A stretch of 64,000 nt of DNA from JAVVTQ01 sp036653595 (GTDB lineage Bacteria; Bacillota; Clostridia; Oscillospirales; Ruminococcaceae): assembly GCA_036653595.1 (NCBI GenBank), contig JAVVTQ010000005.1, positions 1 to 64,000 on the forward strand, given 5' to 3'. Shown one piece after another: positions 7,645 to 15,784 of the stretch (position 1 is the first letter of the stretch; the number at the start of each line of letters is the position of its first letter). The notes under the pieces were generated by a model. It saw only the letters and a list, made by a program, of their open reading frames with translations. It had not been told where the DNA came from and did not search any database. The translations under genes and the position numbers were made by a program.

Positions 7645-10032
7645 ATGGAAAATGATATTTTAAAATATGCATCACAGCTGGAATTTGATAAAATATGCTC
7701 GCTTGCATCAGCTTACGCGATATGCGGGGAGTCGAGAGATAGGATACTTGCGCTTGTGCCATCCACCGACATAAACGAGGTTTCGATGTCGCTTGAGATA
7801 ACCGATGCGCTGAGCGTATGTGTCTCGCGCAACTCGGCCTTGCAGGTTTCATCAGTTTCGGACATTCACGAGATAACGCTTCGCGCGCAGAAATCAGGAA
7901 TATTGTCCATGGGCGAGCTGCTCAAGGTGCGCGCTATGCTAAAAAATGCAAGACTTTTGAAGTCATGGTTCGATGACGGCTTTGCGAGTGAAAGCGCAGC
8001 TGCTCAGATGTTCTATGCGCTTTACGAGGACGCGCAGCTCGAACGCGAAATCGGCGACTGTATTTTGAGTGAAACCGAGATGAGCGATGACGCGAGCGCG
8101 CAGCTAAAGGATATCAGGCGCAGAATAATAAACGCAGAATCGTCCATACGCGACAAGCTCGACAGCATTATCCATTCAACAGTCACACAGAAATATCTTC
8201 AGGACTCGATAGTGACAATGCGCGGCGGCCGCTTTGTCGTGCCTGTCAAGCAGGAGCACCGCGGGGATATGAAGGGGCTAATACACGATGTATCCTCGAG
8301 CGGAGCGACATATTTTGTCGAGCCTGAGGCGGTGGTTGAGGCAAACAACAGAATTCAGGAAATGCGCGCCGAGGAGATAAAGGAAATTGACAGAATACTT
8401 CGCCGCTTCACGGATTCGGTGTCCTGTGTAGCTTCGCAGATAAAGGAGAGCTTCAACGCGTTTATTGACATTGACGTCGCGCTTGCTAAGGCCAGATACT
8501 CACTTAGCATAAATGCCGTTATCCCCAAAATAAATGACAGCGGCGAAATAGTTTTGATTAAAGCACGCCATCCGCTGATCCCAAAGAAAAACGTAGTCCC
8601 AATAGACCTGACGCTCGGCCGAAAATTTTCTTCACTCATAATAACAGGACCCAATACCGGAGGGAAAACAGTGACATTAAAAACTGTCGGACTGCTTTCT
8701 CTAATGGCTATGGGCGGGTTCTTGATCCCGGCTCTCGAGGGCAGCGAAATATGCGTATTCAAAAAGGTACTGGTAGACATCGGCGACGAGCAGAGCATCG
8801 CGCAGAACCTTTCCACGTTTTCCGGACATATGAAGAACATAGCGTCGATAATTGGTGATGCGGATGATGAATCACTTGTGCTTTTAGATGAGCTCGGTGC
8901 GGGCACCGACCCCGCAGAGGGCGCTGCGCTGGCAATTGCGATACTCGATAGGCTGAGGCGCATGAGCTGCAAGGTTGTCGCCACAACTCACTATGGAGAA
9001 ATTAAAATATATGCGCTCGAAACGGACAATGTTCAAAATGCCAGCTGTGAGTTTGACATAAAGACCTTGAGGCCGACATACAAGCTCAATATCGGAATTC
9101 CAGGACGTTCCAACGCACTTCTTATCGGAGAGCGGCTGGGGCTTGACAGGGAACTGCTAGATGATGCGAGAAAGAATATAAACACGGAGACGAGACGCTT
9201 TGAGGATGTGCTCAATGAGATAGAGAACTTGAAGAGCGAGGCATCGGAACGCATAGAACTTGCAGAAATGCGCGTCACGAACGCAGAGAACGAAGCAAAG
9301 AAGATAATTGCCGAGGCCGAGAAAATACAAAAAACCGCTGAGACAGAGCTTAAAAATGCGAAGCAGCGAGCACAGCAGCTTGTCACAGATGTATCTGCGG
9401 GTGCCTATAAGCTGATGGACGAAATCAAGCTGCTCGACAAAGAAAAGGACAAGAATCGCAAGGAGAGCCTATCGCGCGCCCGCGCGATTGCCAATTCCGA
9501 AAGTCTGTCCCTGCTCGATCTCGCGGATCCGGTGGAGGCCAACATGGCGGACCATTTGGAACCTCTCACGGAGGTGAAAGCGGGTGACAGAGTTTATGTG
9601 GCACAGCTTTCCCAAGAGGGTGTTGCGCTGTCGGCTCCGGATAAAAACGGAAGTGTCGAGGTGAAAGCCGGGCTGATAAAGGCCAGGGTGAATATTTCCG
9701 ATCTGCGAAAACCCCCTGAAATGAAAAAGAAAAAGCAAGGAAGACAGATTTCAGTGAATTCCGCCACCGTGACAAATGCAAACCGCACCTCAAAATCGGA
9801 GATCAATCTCTTGGGACTGACTGTCGAAGAGGCATTGATGGAGGTGGACAATTATATCGACACCGCACTCATGTCGCATCTCAACACAGTGTATCTCATA
9901 CACGGACGCGGCACCGGCGCACTTCGCACGGCGATACATCAGCATTTGAAAAACAAAAAGAGAATCAAGTCATTCAGACTGGGGAAATATGGAGAAGGCG
10001 AGGATGGTGTGACCGTCGTCGAACTGAAATAG
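7645..10032 (+). CDS. mutS2: Endonuclease MutS2 (ribosome collision/recombination factor)
   Basis: The 795-residue protein has the MutS core and ATPase domain with Walker A GPNTGGKT (about 336-343) and the Walker B region LVLLDELGAGTDPAEG. A long charged coiled coil spans about 515-620, and a C-terminal Smr domain with HGRGTGALR closes the protein near 755-763. It has no mismatch-recognition domain, which separates it from the MutS encoded at 36272. MutS2 suppresses homologous recombination in some bacteria and splits collided ribosomes in B. subtilis; which role dominates here cannot be seen. A clear terminator follows. Confidence 0.96.
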   Translation: MENDILKYASQLEFDKICSLASAYAICGESRDRILALVPSTDINEVSMSLEITDALSVCVSRNSALQVSSVSDIHEITLRAQKSGILSMGELLKVRAMLKNARLLKSWFDDGFASESAAAQMFYALYEDAQLEREIGDCILSETEMSDDASAQLKDIRRRIINAESSIRDKLDSIIHSTVTQKYLQDSIVTMRGGRFVVPVKQEHRGDMKGLIHDVSSSGATYFVEPEAVVEANNRIQEMRAEEIKEIDRILRRFTDSVSCVASQIKESFNAFIDIDVALAKARYSLSINAVIPKINDSGEIVLIKARHPLIPKKNVVPIDLTLGRKFSSLIITGPNTGGKTVTLKTVGLLSLMAMGGFLIPALEGSEICVFKKVLVDIGDEQSIAQNLSTFSGHMKNIASIIGDADDESLVLLDELGAGTDPAEGAALAIAILDRLRRMSCKVVATTHYGEIKIYALETDNVQNASCEFDIKTLRPTYKLNIGIPGRSNALLIGERLGLDRELLDDARKNINTETRRFEDVLNEIENLKSEASERIELAEMRVTNAENEAKKIIAEAEKIQKTAETELKNAKQRAQQLVTDVSAGAYKLMDEIKLLDKEKDKNRKESLSRARAIANSESLSLLDLADPVEANMADHLEPLTEVKAGDRVYVAQLSQEGVALSAPDKNGSVEVKAGLIKARVNISDLRKPPEMKKKKQGRQISVNSATVTNANRTSKSEINLLGLTVEEALMEVDNYIDTALMSHLNTVYLIHGRGTGALRTAIHQHLKNKKRIKSFRLGKYGEGEDGVTVVELK

Positions 10033-10045
10033 CAATCGAGAGCCG

Positions 10046-10079
10046 AAGCGGCCAATTCTTATAATGAATTGGCCGCTTT
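10046..10079 (+). terminator. Intrinsic terminator after mutS2
   Basis: AAGCGGCCAATTC and GAATTGGCCGCTT form a 13-base stem around an eight-base loop, followed by a T-rich stretch. It closes the era-recO-mutS2 unit and insulates spoIIGA. Confidence 0.85.
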
Positions 10080-10086
10080 ACTTTTA

Positions 10087-10120
10087 TTCGACGCAAACCG
10101 CTTTCGCACGGCGTTAATAT
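10087..10120 (+). promoter_or_regulatory. Candidate Spo0A-dependent spoIIG promoter
   Basis: TTCGAC (10087-10092) is followed by a 22-base spacer and TAATAT (10115-10120). The B. subtilis spoIIG promoter is known for a 22-base spacer that Spo0A compensates. Here the -35 sits inside TTCGACG, which differs at one base from the reversed Spo0A box TTCGNCA. A second, poorer match, TTCGCAC, lies in the spacer. The assignment is inference from spacing and position. Confidence 0.45.
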
Positions 10121-10149
10121 AGGCGTGAGAAAAAGAATCGGTGATTAAT

Positions 10150-11016
10150 GTGAAAACTGTGGTTTACGTCGATGTGCTGATAATTGTAAATGCAATTGTG
10201 GATTACTTTCTGCTGCGGGTGACCGCTCTGATTACGGGCGAGGAGACGAAAAATTCACGCCTTTCCGCAGCGGCCTTTATCGGCGCACTTACCTCACTGA
10301 CCTTTTTGTTGGGCGAGCTTAACACCGTGTTTTCGATAGCGCTGAAAGTAGGCTCGGTAACACTGCTGTGTGCCGTTGCCTTTGGCGCAGGCAACAAGGT
10401 GCGGCTCATCAAAAACTGTGCGATTATGTTTGCGGTGTCCACGGCCTTTGCCGGAATAATTATACTGCTGGAGCAGAGAAGCAAGAGCTTTGCGGTGAGC
10501 AATTTCAACATATACATAGATATTTCCCCACTCTTTCTCATCGTGACAATAATTGTGATATACCTTGTTTTATACTCGTCGCAGCTTTTGTTTTCTACGT
10601 TTGCTTCGAGCGGAAAGTCGCTGTCAATAAAAATCAATGTCAACGGAAAGTCGGTAAATCTCTTTGCGATGAGGGATACAGGAAATCTTTTGCGTGACCC
10701 TGTGGGAAACCGAGAGGTTATTCTTGTGTCAAAGAAACACGAGTCGTCAATCCTCTCTCCCAACCAAATGCTTCTCCTCAGGAATTTTGAGACGAGTATC
10801 AAGGGCAGTGAGCTTCCATTTGACAGCGCAGGCAAAATCAGCGCTATTCCGTTTAATACAATAAGCGGAAAAGGGGTGCTTCTCGGCTTTTGCACAGAGA
10901 GCTGTGAGGTCTTTTTGAAGAATAAAAAAATTTTGGAGGTAGAAAAGCCCTTTATAGCTTTTTGCGATGATGAATATATGCGCGAATTTGATGCGATAAT
11001 CGGATTCAAAGAATGA
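10150..11016 (+). CDS. spoIIGA: Sigma-E processing peptidase SpoIIGA
   Basis: The product is 288 residues from the GTG at 10150, which has GGTGAT upstream and gives the family-like start MKTVVYVDVL; a GTG at 10141 would add three residues. About five N-terminal membrane segments are followed by a soluble protease domain with the aspartyl-protease-like motif DTGN (Asp176). SpoIIGA sits in the septum and cleaves the pro-sequence from sigma E once the forespore signals. It is directly followed by sigE with a 15-base gap, the conserved spoIIG operon. Confidence 0.93.
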   Translation: MKTVVYVDVLIIVNAIVDYFLLRVTALITGEETKNSRLSAAAFIGALTSLTFLLGELNTVFSIALKVGSVTLLCAVAFGAGNKVRLIKNCAIMFAVSTAFAGIIILLEQRSKSFAVSNFNIYIDISPLFLIVTIIVIYLVLYSSQLLFSTFASSGKSLSIKINVNGKSVNLFAMRDTGNLLRDPVGNREVILVSKKHESSILSPNQMLLLRNFETSIKGSELPFDSAGKISAIPFNTISGKGVLLGFCTESCEVFLKNKKILEVEKPFIAFCDDEYMREFDAIIGFKE

Positions 11017-11031
11017 GTGAGAGGTGTTGGA

Positions 11032-11739
11032 ATGTTCAAAAAAATCAGAAAACTTATCGCTAAAATTAAAGTCAGGCTCATAATAAGACGCGCGGTATTT
11101 TATGTCAACGGACCAGAAACGCTGCCGCCGCCAATAGCAAAAGACAAGGAGCCGGAAGTATTTGCTCGGCTTGAACAGGGCGATCCAAAAGCGCGCGAGC
11201 TTTTGATAACACATAATCTTCGTTTGGTGGTATACATAGCCAAAAAATTTGAGAGCACGGGGATAAATGTAGAGGATCTGGTTTCTATCGGCACAATTGG
11301 ACTGATAAAAGCCGTAAACACATTTATTCCATCAAAAAACATCAAGCTTGCGACGTATGCTTCGCGCTGCATAGAAAATGAGATTTTAATGTTTTTGCGC
11401 AAGACATCAAACAAAAAACAGGAGCTTTCAATAGATGAGCCGCTCAATATCGACTGGGACGGAAACGAATTGCTGCTCTCGGACATTCTGGGCACCGACA
11501 GCGACACGGTATCGCGCAAGATTGAGACGGAGACGGAAAATAAACTGCTGCACAAGGTTATATCGCAGCTCTCGGGGCGAGAAAGAACTATAATTGAAAT
11601 GCGATTCGGACTGAACGGAGGCAGGGAATACACGCAAAAGGAAGTGGCTGACATAATCGGCATATCGCAGAGCTATATCTCACGCCTTGAAAAAAGAATA
11701 ATTAAGCGAATGAAGACAAGTCTAGAAAAGGTTATCTGA
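11032..11739 (+). CDS. sigE: RNA polymerase sporulation sigma factor SigE
   Basis: The product is 235 residues from the ATG at 11032, chosen because GAGAGGTG lies six bases upstream; a GTG at 11017 is an unlikely alternative. A cationic amphipathic pro-sequence (about residues 1-24) precedes the segment FYVNGPETLPPP, which aligns with the SpoIIGA cleavage region of B. subtilis. Region 2 (NLRLVVYIAKKF) and the region 4 helix-turn-helix near the C-terminus are intact. Sigma E is the first mother-cell-specific sigma factor. Downstream of it sigG follows, with what looks like a separate promoter. Confidence 0.96.
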   Translation: MFKKIRKLIAKIKVRLIIRRAVFYVNGPETLPPPIAKDKEPEVFARLEQGDPKARELLITHNLRLVVYIAKKFESTGINVEDLVSIGTIGLIKAVNTFIPSKNIKLATYASRCIENEILMFLRKTSNKKQELSIDEPLNIDWDGNELLLSDILGTDSDTVSRKIETETENKLLHKVISQLSGRERTIIEMRFGLNGGREYTQKEVADIIGISQSYISRLEKRIIKRMKTSLEKVI

Positions 11740-11755
11740 CTGGCAATAGTTGACA

Positions 11756-11785
11756 TGCAAATTTATGATATTTGAGTCCATATTT
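11756..11785 (+). promoter_or_regulatory. Candidate sigma G/sigma F-type promoter before sigG
   Basis: TGCAAA (11756-11761), a 17-base spacer and CATATTT (11779-11785) resemble the sigma G consensus TGHATR and CATWHTA, with one mismatch in each element. The start point would lie about 30 bases before the TTG codon. In B. subtilis sigG is expressed in the forespore by sigma F and then by sigma G itself. The site is read by eye only. Confidence 0.4.
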
Positions 11786-11822
11786 GGCAATACTTCTATC
11801 ATCACATTCGGAGGTATTGCAA

Positions 11823-12596
11823 TTGCAAAACATGAAGGTCGAAATCTGCGGAGTCAACACCTCAAAGCTGACACTTTTGAAGGAGCATGAAAAAATCGAG
11901 CTTATAAAGCTTGCAAAATGCGGCGACAAAAATGCGCGCGACAAGCTGGTGAAAGGCAATCTGCGTCTGGTTCTGAGCGTTATACAGCGATTTATGAACA
12001 GGGGAGAATTTGCCGACGACCTGTTTCAGGTTGGGTGTATCGGGCTGATAAAGGCAATCGACAATTTCGACTTGAGCGTAGGAGTGCGCTTCAGCACTTA
12101 TGCTGTCCCGATGATTATAGGTGAGGTGCGCCGCTTTTTGCGCGATGGGAATACAATAAGGGTAAGCCGCTCGATGCGCGACCTGGCCTACAAGGCGATG
12201 CAGGTCAAAGAGGAACTGCAAAGCAGAAAGGGCAGCGAGCCGTCGATTGGAGAAATAGCGAGGGAGCTGTCTGTCGATGCGGCGGATGTCGCGATGGCTC
12301 TGGAATCAATTGTAGAGCCGATGTCGCTCAATGAGCCTCTGTATTCCGACAGCGGAGATGCGGTGTATATAATGGATCAGCTGAGCGACGAAAACGGAGA
12401 GGACAACTGGGTTTGTGACATAACCTTTAAAGAGACGGTAAAAAATCTATCCGAGAGGGAAAAGGCAATTCTATGGCTTCGTTACCTCAAAGGTAGCACC
12501 CAGATAGATGTGGCGGCGCGCATAGGAATCAGCCAAGCGCAGGTTAGCCGTCTGGAAAAGACGGCGCTCGAAAAGATCAGAAGTGACCTGCGTTAA
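11823..12596 (+). CDS. sigG: RNA polymerase sporulation sigma factor SigG
   Basis: The product is 257 residues from the TTG at 11823, which has GGAGG eight bases upstream and gives the usual family length. The ATG nine bases later is too far from the site, and an upstream ATG at 11772 lacks one. The N-terminal block VEICGVNTSKL is characteristic of sigma G. Regions 2, 3 and 4 are complete, ending in the helix-turn-helix ARIGISQAQVSRLEK. Sigma G drives late forespore genes, including those for DNA protection and germination. The order spoIIGA-sigE-sigG is conserved in spore formers. Confidence 0.96.
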   Translation: MQNMKVEICGVNTSKLTLLKEHEKIELIKLAKCGDKNARDKLVKGNLRLVLSVIQRFMNRGEFADDLFQVGCIGLIKAIDNFDLSVGVRFSTYAVPMIIGEVRRFLRDGNTIRVSRSMRDLAYKAMQVKEELQSRKGSEPSIGEIARELSVDAADVAMALESIVEPMSLNEPLYSDSGDAVYIMDQLSDENGEDNWVCDITFKETVKNLSEREKAILWLRYLKGSTQIDVAARIGISQAQVSRLEKTALEKIRSDLR

Positions 12597-12672
12597 CAAA
12601 AGCACAATAGACATTCAAAATTGAGGCTAAAAGCAAAAGGGCAAGGAACCGGGTGCTTTTATTTTGATTAAA

Positions 12673-12720
12673 AAAGTCGGCAGCGCACCGCTCAAAAAAG
12701 CAAAGTGCGCCGCCGGCTTT
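12673..12720. terminator. Bidirectional terminator between sigG and the beta-CASP gene
   Basis: AAAGTCGGC-A-GCGCAC pairs with GTGCGC-C-GCCGGCTTT around a 16-base loop. On the minus strand the stem runs into six T residues, so it ends the convergent hydrolase gene well. On the plus strand the following T tract is interrupted and termination of sigG should be weaker. Confidence 0.75.
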
Positions 12721-12797
12721 ATGGTTTTATTTCAAAATAGATGAGTTGCAGATGCAGAGCTTTTTAAATCAATTGCGTGTTTTGCGCAAGAGACTTC

Positions 12798-14396
12798 TTA
12801 TCGCTGCTTCCAGCGTTCACACAGCCTTTCGATTTCCTCGGTGAAGCGAGAAAGCTCACTGCTTGCCATATGAGCGCATTTTGCGGCAATATCGGAGAGA
12901 CTGCGCACAGCAGAAAGAAGTTTTTGATAGGGCTGAGGCTCTGCATTTGCATGCGGCTTTGAGATGCGCTCACGAGCCGAGCTCTCGACTTGACTGTCCG
13001 AAGCCAAATCCCAGGCATCTCCGCTGTAGGGAGCAGTGGCGTTGAGTGAAAGCTCGTCTTTGAGTTTACGTGTGAATATCTCGCACACCTGCTCGTCGCC
13101 ATGAACTACAAAAACATGCGCCGGCTTTTTTTCAAATCTTCCAATCCACTCGGAGAGTCCGTTGCAGTCAGCATGTCCGCTTATGGCCGCAAGCTGCCTG
13201 ATTTGCGCGGCAACCTTGATGCTCTCGCCGAAAAGCTTGACGGAGGAGGCGCCCTCCAAGAGCAGACGGCCTATTGTTCCCTCAGCCTGATAGCCGACAA
13301 AGAGTATCGTCGACTCTTTTCGCCATAGATTATGCTTCAGATGATGGCGTATTCTTCCGGCCTCGCACATCCCGCTGGCGGATAAAATGACCTTTGGTCT
13401 GTTGTCTTGATTTATCAGCTTCGAGTCCTCTGAGGTGAGCGTGAGGCAAAGCCCGTCAAATGTGAGAGGGTTGATTCCGCTTTTTATAAGAGCGACCGTC
13501 TCGTCGTCAAAGCACTCCAAGCTGCTGTCGTCAAAGACCTTTGTCGCTTCAATGGCAAGAGGACTGTCGACAAAAACGGGAAAGCCGTCGTGACCCTTGA
13601 CTAGTCCTGACGTTTTTATAGCGCGCAGAAAATAAAGCATTTCCTGTGTTCGGCCAACGGCAAAGGAGGGAATGACAACATTTCCTCCACGGTCAAATGT
13701 CTCTTGAATAATTTCGGCAAGATTTTTTATATAGTCCGGGCGCTCGCCATGACTTCTGTCACCATAGGTGGATTCCATGATGACATAATCTGCACTTTTT
13801 GGGTAGATAGGGTCTTTGATAATCGGCTGATTGAGGTTGCCGATGTCACCGGAGAAGACAATTATTTTCGAAACGCCATTCTCCGAGATGGCGAGCTCGA
13901 CGCTGGCCGAGCCGAGGAGATGGCCGCTGTCGATAAACCGAACCTCTATCCCGTCGGTGAGAGCGAAAGGTTTTTCATACATGCAAGGAACAAACAAATC
14001 AAGCGTTTTCTCAGCGTCCTCGACGGTATAGAGCGCAACGTATGGCTCAGCGCCCGAACGCTTTGCTTTTCTGCTGTGCCACTGGGCCTCAAATTCCTGT
14101 ATATGCGCAGAGTCCTTGAGCATTATTTCACAGAGCTTATGCGTCGCTTGAGTTGAGAAAATTTTTCCGGCAAATCCCTGCGAAAGCAGCATAGGGAGTT
14201 TTCCGGAATGGTCGATGTGCGCGTGGGTCAGCAGCACGAAATCTATCAGACTTGCCGTACAGGGAATACTCTGATTTACAAATATGTCCTTGCCCTGCTC
14301 CATGCCGCAGTCAATCAGTATTTTTTTGCCGCAAGCTTCGAGGAGAAAGCAGCTTCCGGTAACCTCGTGCGCAGCGCCGAGAAAAGTTAATTTCAT
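12798..14396 (-). CDS. MBL-fold/beta-CASP RNA-metabolising hydrolase
   Basis: The 532-residue product starts at the ATG at 14396, with AGAGG about eight bases upstream; an ATG 15 bases earlier overlaps that site. The metallo-beta-lactamase motif HAHIDH (58-63) and the DSGHLLGSA motif (about 155-163) bind the metal pair. A beta-CASP insert and a C-terminal RMMBL motif (SGHADC, VHGDEQ) follow. Relatives are CPSF-73-like or YsgA-like nucleases that process RNA; the target is unknown. The C-terminal 70 residues are a helical extension without a recognised domain. The gene is convergent with sigG and divergent from the ylmC-like gene. Confidence 0.85.
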   Translation of the reverse strand: MKLTFLGAAHEVTGSCFLLEACGKKILIDCGMEQGKDIFVNQSIPCTASLIDFVLLTHAHIDHSGKLPMLLSQGFAGKIFSTQATHKLCEIMLKDSAHIQEFEAQWHSRKAKRSGAEPYVALYTVEDAEKTLDLFVPCMYEKPFALTDGIEVRFIDSGHLLGSASVELAISENGVSKIIVFSGDIGNLNQPIIKDPIYPKSADYVIMESTYGDRSHGERPDYIKNLAEIIQETFDRGGNVVIPSFAVGRTQEMLYFLRAIKTSGLVKGHDGFPVFVDSPLAIEATKVFDDSSLECFDDETVALIKSGINPLTFDGLCLTLTSEDSKLINQDNRPKVILSASGMCEAGRIRHHLKHNLWRKESTILFVGYQAEGTIGRLLLEGASSVKLFGESIKVAAQIRQLAAISGHADCNGLSEWIGRFEKKPAHVFVVHGDEQVCEIFTRKLKDELSLNATAPYSGDAWDLASDSQVESSARERISKPHANAEPQPYQKLLSAVRSLSDIAAKCAHMASSELSRFTEEIERLCERWKQR

Positions 14397-14597
14397 TCTA
14401 AAACCTCTCATATATTCTGAATGATTTTCTTAAAGCAGCTTGCCCAAATTGAGCTTCTGTTTTATAATTATACAGCATCGACATCAAAATACATGCTATA
14501 TTTTTTTAACATTTGTAATATTAATATTATGAGTGCAAAAGAGCAAAGGAATTTGTTCGAACAGCGGCGCTCTGCAAAAAAATGTGAGGTGTTTGTG

Positions 14598-14876
14598 ATG
14601 ACGCTTTTTACGGATTTGTGCGAAAAGGAGGTTGTTCATATTGCGACCGGCACAAGGCTGGGCACGGTGGATGACTTGGAATTTGACGAGCACACGGCGA
14701 CGATTGCGGCGCTTGTGATTTTTGGGCACTCAAAGGGATTTGGGTTTATGGGAAGAGAGGGCGATATTAGAATCAATTGGTCGGATATTGACACAGTGGG
14801 AGATGACATTGTGCTTGTAAGAGGCGATTATGAGAGGCAAATACAGATCAATACAAAAAGAAGAGGTATTTTCTAG
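14598..14876 (+). CDS. YlmC/YmxH family sporulation protein (PRC-barrel)
   Basis: The product is 92 residues from the ATG at 14598, with GTGAGGTG seven bases upstream; a longer reading frame reaches back to 14421 but has no site and a low-complexity start. The sequence has the PRC-barrel beta pattern, including GTRLGTVDDLEFDEHT and the hydrophobic pair of strands before INWSDIDTVGDDIVLV. YlmC/YmxH proteins are small and linked to sporulation by position and conservation only. Its place close downstream of the spoIIGA-sigE-sigG cluster fits the Clostridial order, interrupted here by the minus-strand hydrolase. Confidence 0.85.
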   Translation: MTLFTDLCEKEVVHIATGTRLGTVDDLEFDEHTATIAALVIFGHSKGFGFMGREGDIRINWSDIDTVGDDIVLVRGDYERQIQINTKRRGIF

Positions 14877-14885
14877 GCAAAGCTC

Positions 14886-14914
14886 TTGTAATGCGCGTGA
14901 CTATATGATACAAT
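14886..14914 (+). promoter_or_regulatory. Promoter of rpsB-tsf
   Basis: TTGTAA, a 17-base spacer and TACAAT give a good sigma A-type match. The resulting leader would be about 95 bases and contains the hairpin at 14942-14973. Confidence 0.7.
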
Positions 14915-14941
14915 AATTCGGAAATTCACACGTGTTTCATG

Positions 14942-14973
14942 GGTTTGTCCTGTGCCCTATTGGGTGACAAATC
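14942..14973 (+). promoter_or_regulatory. Candidate S2 leader hairpin before rpsB
   Basis: GGTTTGTC pairs with GACAAATC (one G-T pair) and an inner CCC/GGG helix closes the loop TATT. There is no following T run, so it is not a simple terminator. Ribosomal protein S2 autoregulates its operon in several bacteria through leader structures; a match to a described leader class was not tested. Confidence 0.35.
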
Positions 14974-15014
14974 ATAAGAAGCGCGGAGGAAAAAACAAAA
15001 AAGGAGAAATAAAA

Positions 15015-15764
15015 ATGGCAGTAGTATCAATGAAACAGCTTCTTGAGGCCGGTGTTCACTTTGGACATCAGACAAGAAGATGGAACCCGAAGATGGCGGC
15101 GTATATTTTCACAGAGCGCAACGGCATCTACATCATCGACCTTCAAAAAACAGTTAAAAAGCTCGACGAGGCCTACAACTTTGTACGTCAGGCCGCGGCA
15201 GAGGGCGATATTCTCTTTGTCGGCACAAAAAAGCAAGCTCAGGAATCTATCAGGGATGAGGCACAGCGTTGCGGCATGCATTATGTAAACGCGCGTTGGC
15301 TCGGCGGAATGCTCACAAATTTCCGCACAATCAGACGCAGAATCGGACGTCTTGAGCAGCTCAACAAAATGCGCGCCGACGGCACATTTGAACTTCTGAC
15401 AAAAAAAGAAGTCAGCAAGCTTCTTCTTGAAATTGAAAAACTCGAAAAATTCCTCGGCGGCGTAAAGGCGATGGAGAGACTCCCCAAAGCTCTGTTTATT
15501 GTCGACCCACGCAAGGAGCACATTGCTGTGGCTGAGGCCAGAAAGCTTAATATACCGGTTGTCGCGATTGTCGATACAAACTGCGACCCCGACGAAATCG
15601 ACTATGTAATTCCCGGCAACGACGACGCAATCCGCGCCGTGAAGCTCATCTCCGGCGCTATGGCCGATGCGGTTCTCGAATCACGTCAGGGCGAGGCGTT
15701 TAATGGCGAAGAGGAGAAGTCCGAGGTGGCCGGCGCTGCAAAGGCTGCCGCAGTCGAAGAATAA
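15015..15764 (+). CDS. rpsB: 30S ribosomal protein S2
   Basis: The product is 249 residues from the ATG at 15015, with AAGGAG eight bases upstream; the reading frame extends 63 bases further back without a site. The start MAVVSMKQLLEAGVHFGHQT and the central LFIVDPRKEHIAVAEA block are S2 signatures. The C-terminal tail after about residue 225 is Glu/Ala-rich and variable. S2 joins the 30S subunit late and is needed for S1 or mRNA binding in other bacteria. tsf follows after 20 bases, the near-universal pairing. Confidence 0.98.
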   Translation: MAVVSMKQLLEAGVHFGHQTRRWNPKMAAYIFTERNGIYIIDLQKTVKKLDEAYNFVRQAAAEGDILFVGTKKQAQESIRDEAQRCGMHYVNARWLGGMLTNFRTIRRRIGRLEQLNKMRADGTFELLTKKEVSKLLLEIEKLEKFLGGVKAMERLPKALFIVDPRKEHIAVAEARKLNIPVVAIVDTNCDPDEIDYVIPGNDDAIRAVKLISGAMADAVLESRQGEAFNGEEEKSEVAGAAKAAAVEE

Positions 15765-15784
15765 TTATAGAGGAGACTTTGAAC

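Noticed and set aside
10203..11081. 292-residue frame antisense to spoIIGA
   Set aside because: Shadow of spoIIGA and the sigE start; no coding motifs.
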